Positions 63,263 through 64,000 of a DNA stretch of 64,000 nucleotides are shown here, one piece after another. The notes under the pieces were generated by a model, which saw only the letters and a list, made by a program, of their open reading frames with translations, ran no database searches and was not told the origin of the DNA. A program made the translations under genes and the position numbers. Origin of the DNA: Streptomyces sp. NBC_00353 (GTDB lineage Bacteria; Actinomycetota; Actinomycetes; Streptomycetales; Streptomycetaceae); NCBI RefSeq assembly GCF_036108815.1, contig NZ_CP107985.1, forward strand, positions 8,429,501 through 8,493,500, written 5' to 3'. The first letter of the stretch is position 1, and each line of letters opens with the position of its first letter.

Positions 63263-64000
63263 ATGGCTGCCCCACGTGACCGACAGCGCGGAGGCGGCGA
63301 CGCCCCCCGGCGCTCCGCAGCACCCACCGCAGAGCGCGCGACGCCGCCACAGACGGTGCTGGTGCAGATCCGGGCCCTGCTGCCTTCTCTGCCACCCTCC
63401 GAGCGGCGGGTCGCCGAAGCCGCGATCGCCGATCCGGTCGGGGTCGCAGGGAAGACCATCAGCGAACTCGCCGCGGAATGCAGCACCTCCGAGACCACCG
63501 TCGTCCGGTTCTGCCGGGCCGTGGGCCTCAAGGGCTACCCCGACCTGCGGATCAAACTGGCCTCGGCGGCCGGCAGCGAGGACAGCGGCCCCGCCTGGTC
63601 CAGTGCCGGCAGCGACATCGGGCCCGGCGACTCGCTGGCCGACGTGGTCGGCAAACTGGGCTTCGCCGACGCCCGCGCGGTCGAGGACACCATTGCCCAA
63701 CTCGACCTCAACGTCCTGCAGCGGGCGATCGACGAAGTGGTCGGGGCGAGTGCGGTGGATCTGTACGGCGTCGGCGCGAGCGCGCTGATCGCGCTCGACT
63801 TCCAGCAGAAGCTGCACCGCATCGGGCGCCGGGCGTCCGCCTGGCCGGACCCCGACGGTGCGCTCACCTCCGCGGCGCTGCTCGGCCGGGGGGACCTGGC
63901 GATCGGCATCTCGCACACCGGCGCCACCACCGACACCGTGGCAGCGCTGGGCGAGGCCTGGGACAACGGTGCCACGACCATCGCCATCACCAACTTCCCG
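63263..64000 (+). CDS. MurR/RpiR-family transcriptional regulator (3' end outside window)
   Basis: At least 246 aa, open to the window end. After a disordered N-terminus of about 30 residues comes the RpiR helix-turn-helix (LPPSERRVAEAAIADP, KTISELAAECSTSETTVVRFCRAVG). A SIS sugar-phosphate domain follows (VDLYGVGASALIALDFQQKL, GISHTGATTDTV). Such regulators sense phosphorylated (amino) sugars, as in MurR with MurNAc-6-phosphate. Next to NagZ, a serine hydrolase and an acetyltransferase it probably controls amino-sugar recycling. Confidence 0.9.
   Translation, partial: MAAPRDRQRGGGDAPRRSAAPTAERATPPQTVLVQIRALLPSLPPSERRVAEAAIADPVGVAGKTISELAAECSTSETTVVRFCRAVGLKGYPDLRIKLASAAGSEDSGPAWSSAGSDIGPGDSLADVVGKLGFADARAVEDTIAQLDLNVLQRAIDEVVGASAVDLYGVGASALIALDFQQKLHRIGRRASAWPDPDGALTSAALLGRGDLAIGISHTGATTDTVAALGEAWDNGATTIAITNFP

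Noticed and set aside
1..64000. tRNA, rRNA, transposase, integrase or phage genes
   Set aside because: Looked for on both strands by characteristic motifs; none seen.

Overview
The window is high-GC actinobacterial DNA. Strong third-position GC bias, frequent GTG starts, long antisense shadow frames and the gene content (an srsABC-type phenolic lipid operon, a bxlR/bxlEFGA-type xylobiose operon, many secreted glycoside hydrolases, SpoIIE-type phosphatases) all point to Streptomyces or a close relative. No rRNA, tRNA, CRISPR array, insertion sequence, prophage or integrative element is visible. The first and last genes run off the window.

Region 1 (1-4.3 kb): the 5'-truncated type III polyketide synthase and its two tailoring genes (methyltransferase, FAD hydroxylase) on the + strand, then a type I signal peptidase and a small membrane protein on the - strand. 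Region 2 (4.3-10.6 kb, - strand): a compact bacteriocin-type export operon. A 75-aa double-glycine peptide precursor lies upstream, followed by a perfect 15-bp hairpin, a HlyD-like adaptor, a C39-peptidase ABC exporter and a second NHLM-type ABC exporter. The predicted core peptide has no cysteine and carries a run of GxxxG motifs, and no modification enzyme lies nearby. This is the most novel-looking unit. Region 3 (10.6-14.5 kb): decayed DNA with a frameshifted and truncated MDR-reductase pseudogene and a possible HAD remnant, then an AsnC/Lrp regulator and an APC permease.

Region 4 (14.5-25.1 kb): ordinary chromosomal genes. These are a FUSC transporter, a lactonase-family propeller protein, a CbiX-like protein, a BadF-type sugar kinase with uracil-DNA glycosylase and an Asp-box propeller protein in one - strand operon, a cupin protein and a large SpoIIE-type sensor phosphatase. 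Region 5 (25.4-40 kb): a xylan-utilisation locus. A LacI repressor is divergent from a lipoprotein/permease/permease/GH3 beta-xylosidase operon, followed by a GH10 xylanase, a glucarate-dehydratase-like enzyme, a sodium:solute symporter and a Tat-exported GH115 alpha-glucuronidase. Two almost identical 17-bp operators, before bxlE and before the xylanase, tie the locus together. Together these genes would cut xylan outside the cell, import xylobiose, release xylose, and remove and consume the glucuronic acid side chains.

Region 6 (40-58.6 kb): an OYE-family ene-reductase with its own operator, a DinB-like protein, then a second glycan locus. It holds a GH92 alpha-mannosidase, a GH2 enzyme with PA14 and LamG domains, a GH127 beta-L-arabinofuranosidase with an almost perfectly repeated ricin-type module, a RbsABC/AraFGH-type sugar ABC transporter with two permeases, a LacI regulator and an aldose 1-epimerase. 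AACGTT-centred palindromes lie before the GH92 gene and in the GH127/ABC divergent promoter. Region 7 (58.6-64 kb): a secreted stand-alone C-terminal domain of an alpha-amylase, a NagZ-like GH3 hexosaminidase, a tandem GNAT acetyltransferase, a beta-lactamase-fold hydrolase and a 3'-truncated RpiR/MurR regulator, consistent with peptidoglycan amino-sugar recycling. Several perfect hairpins mark transcription unit ends.
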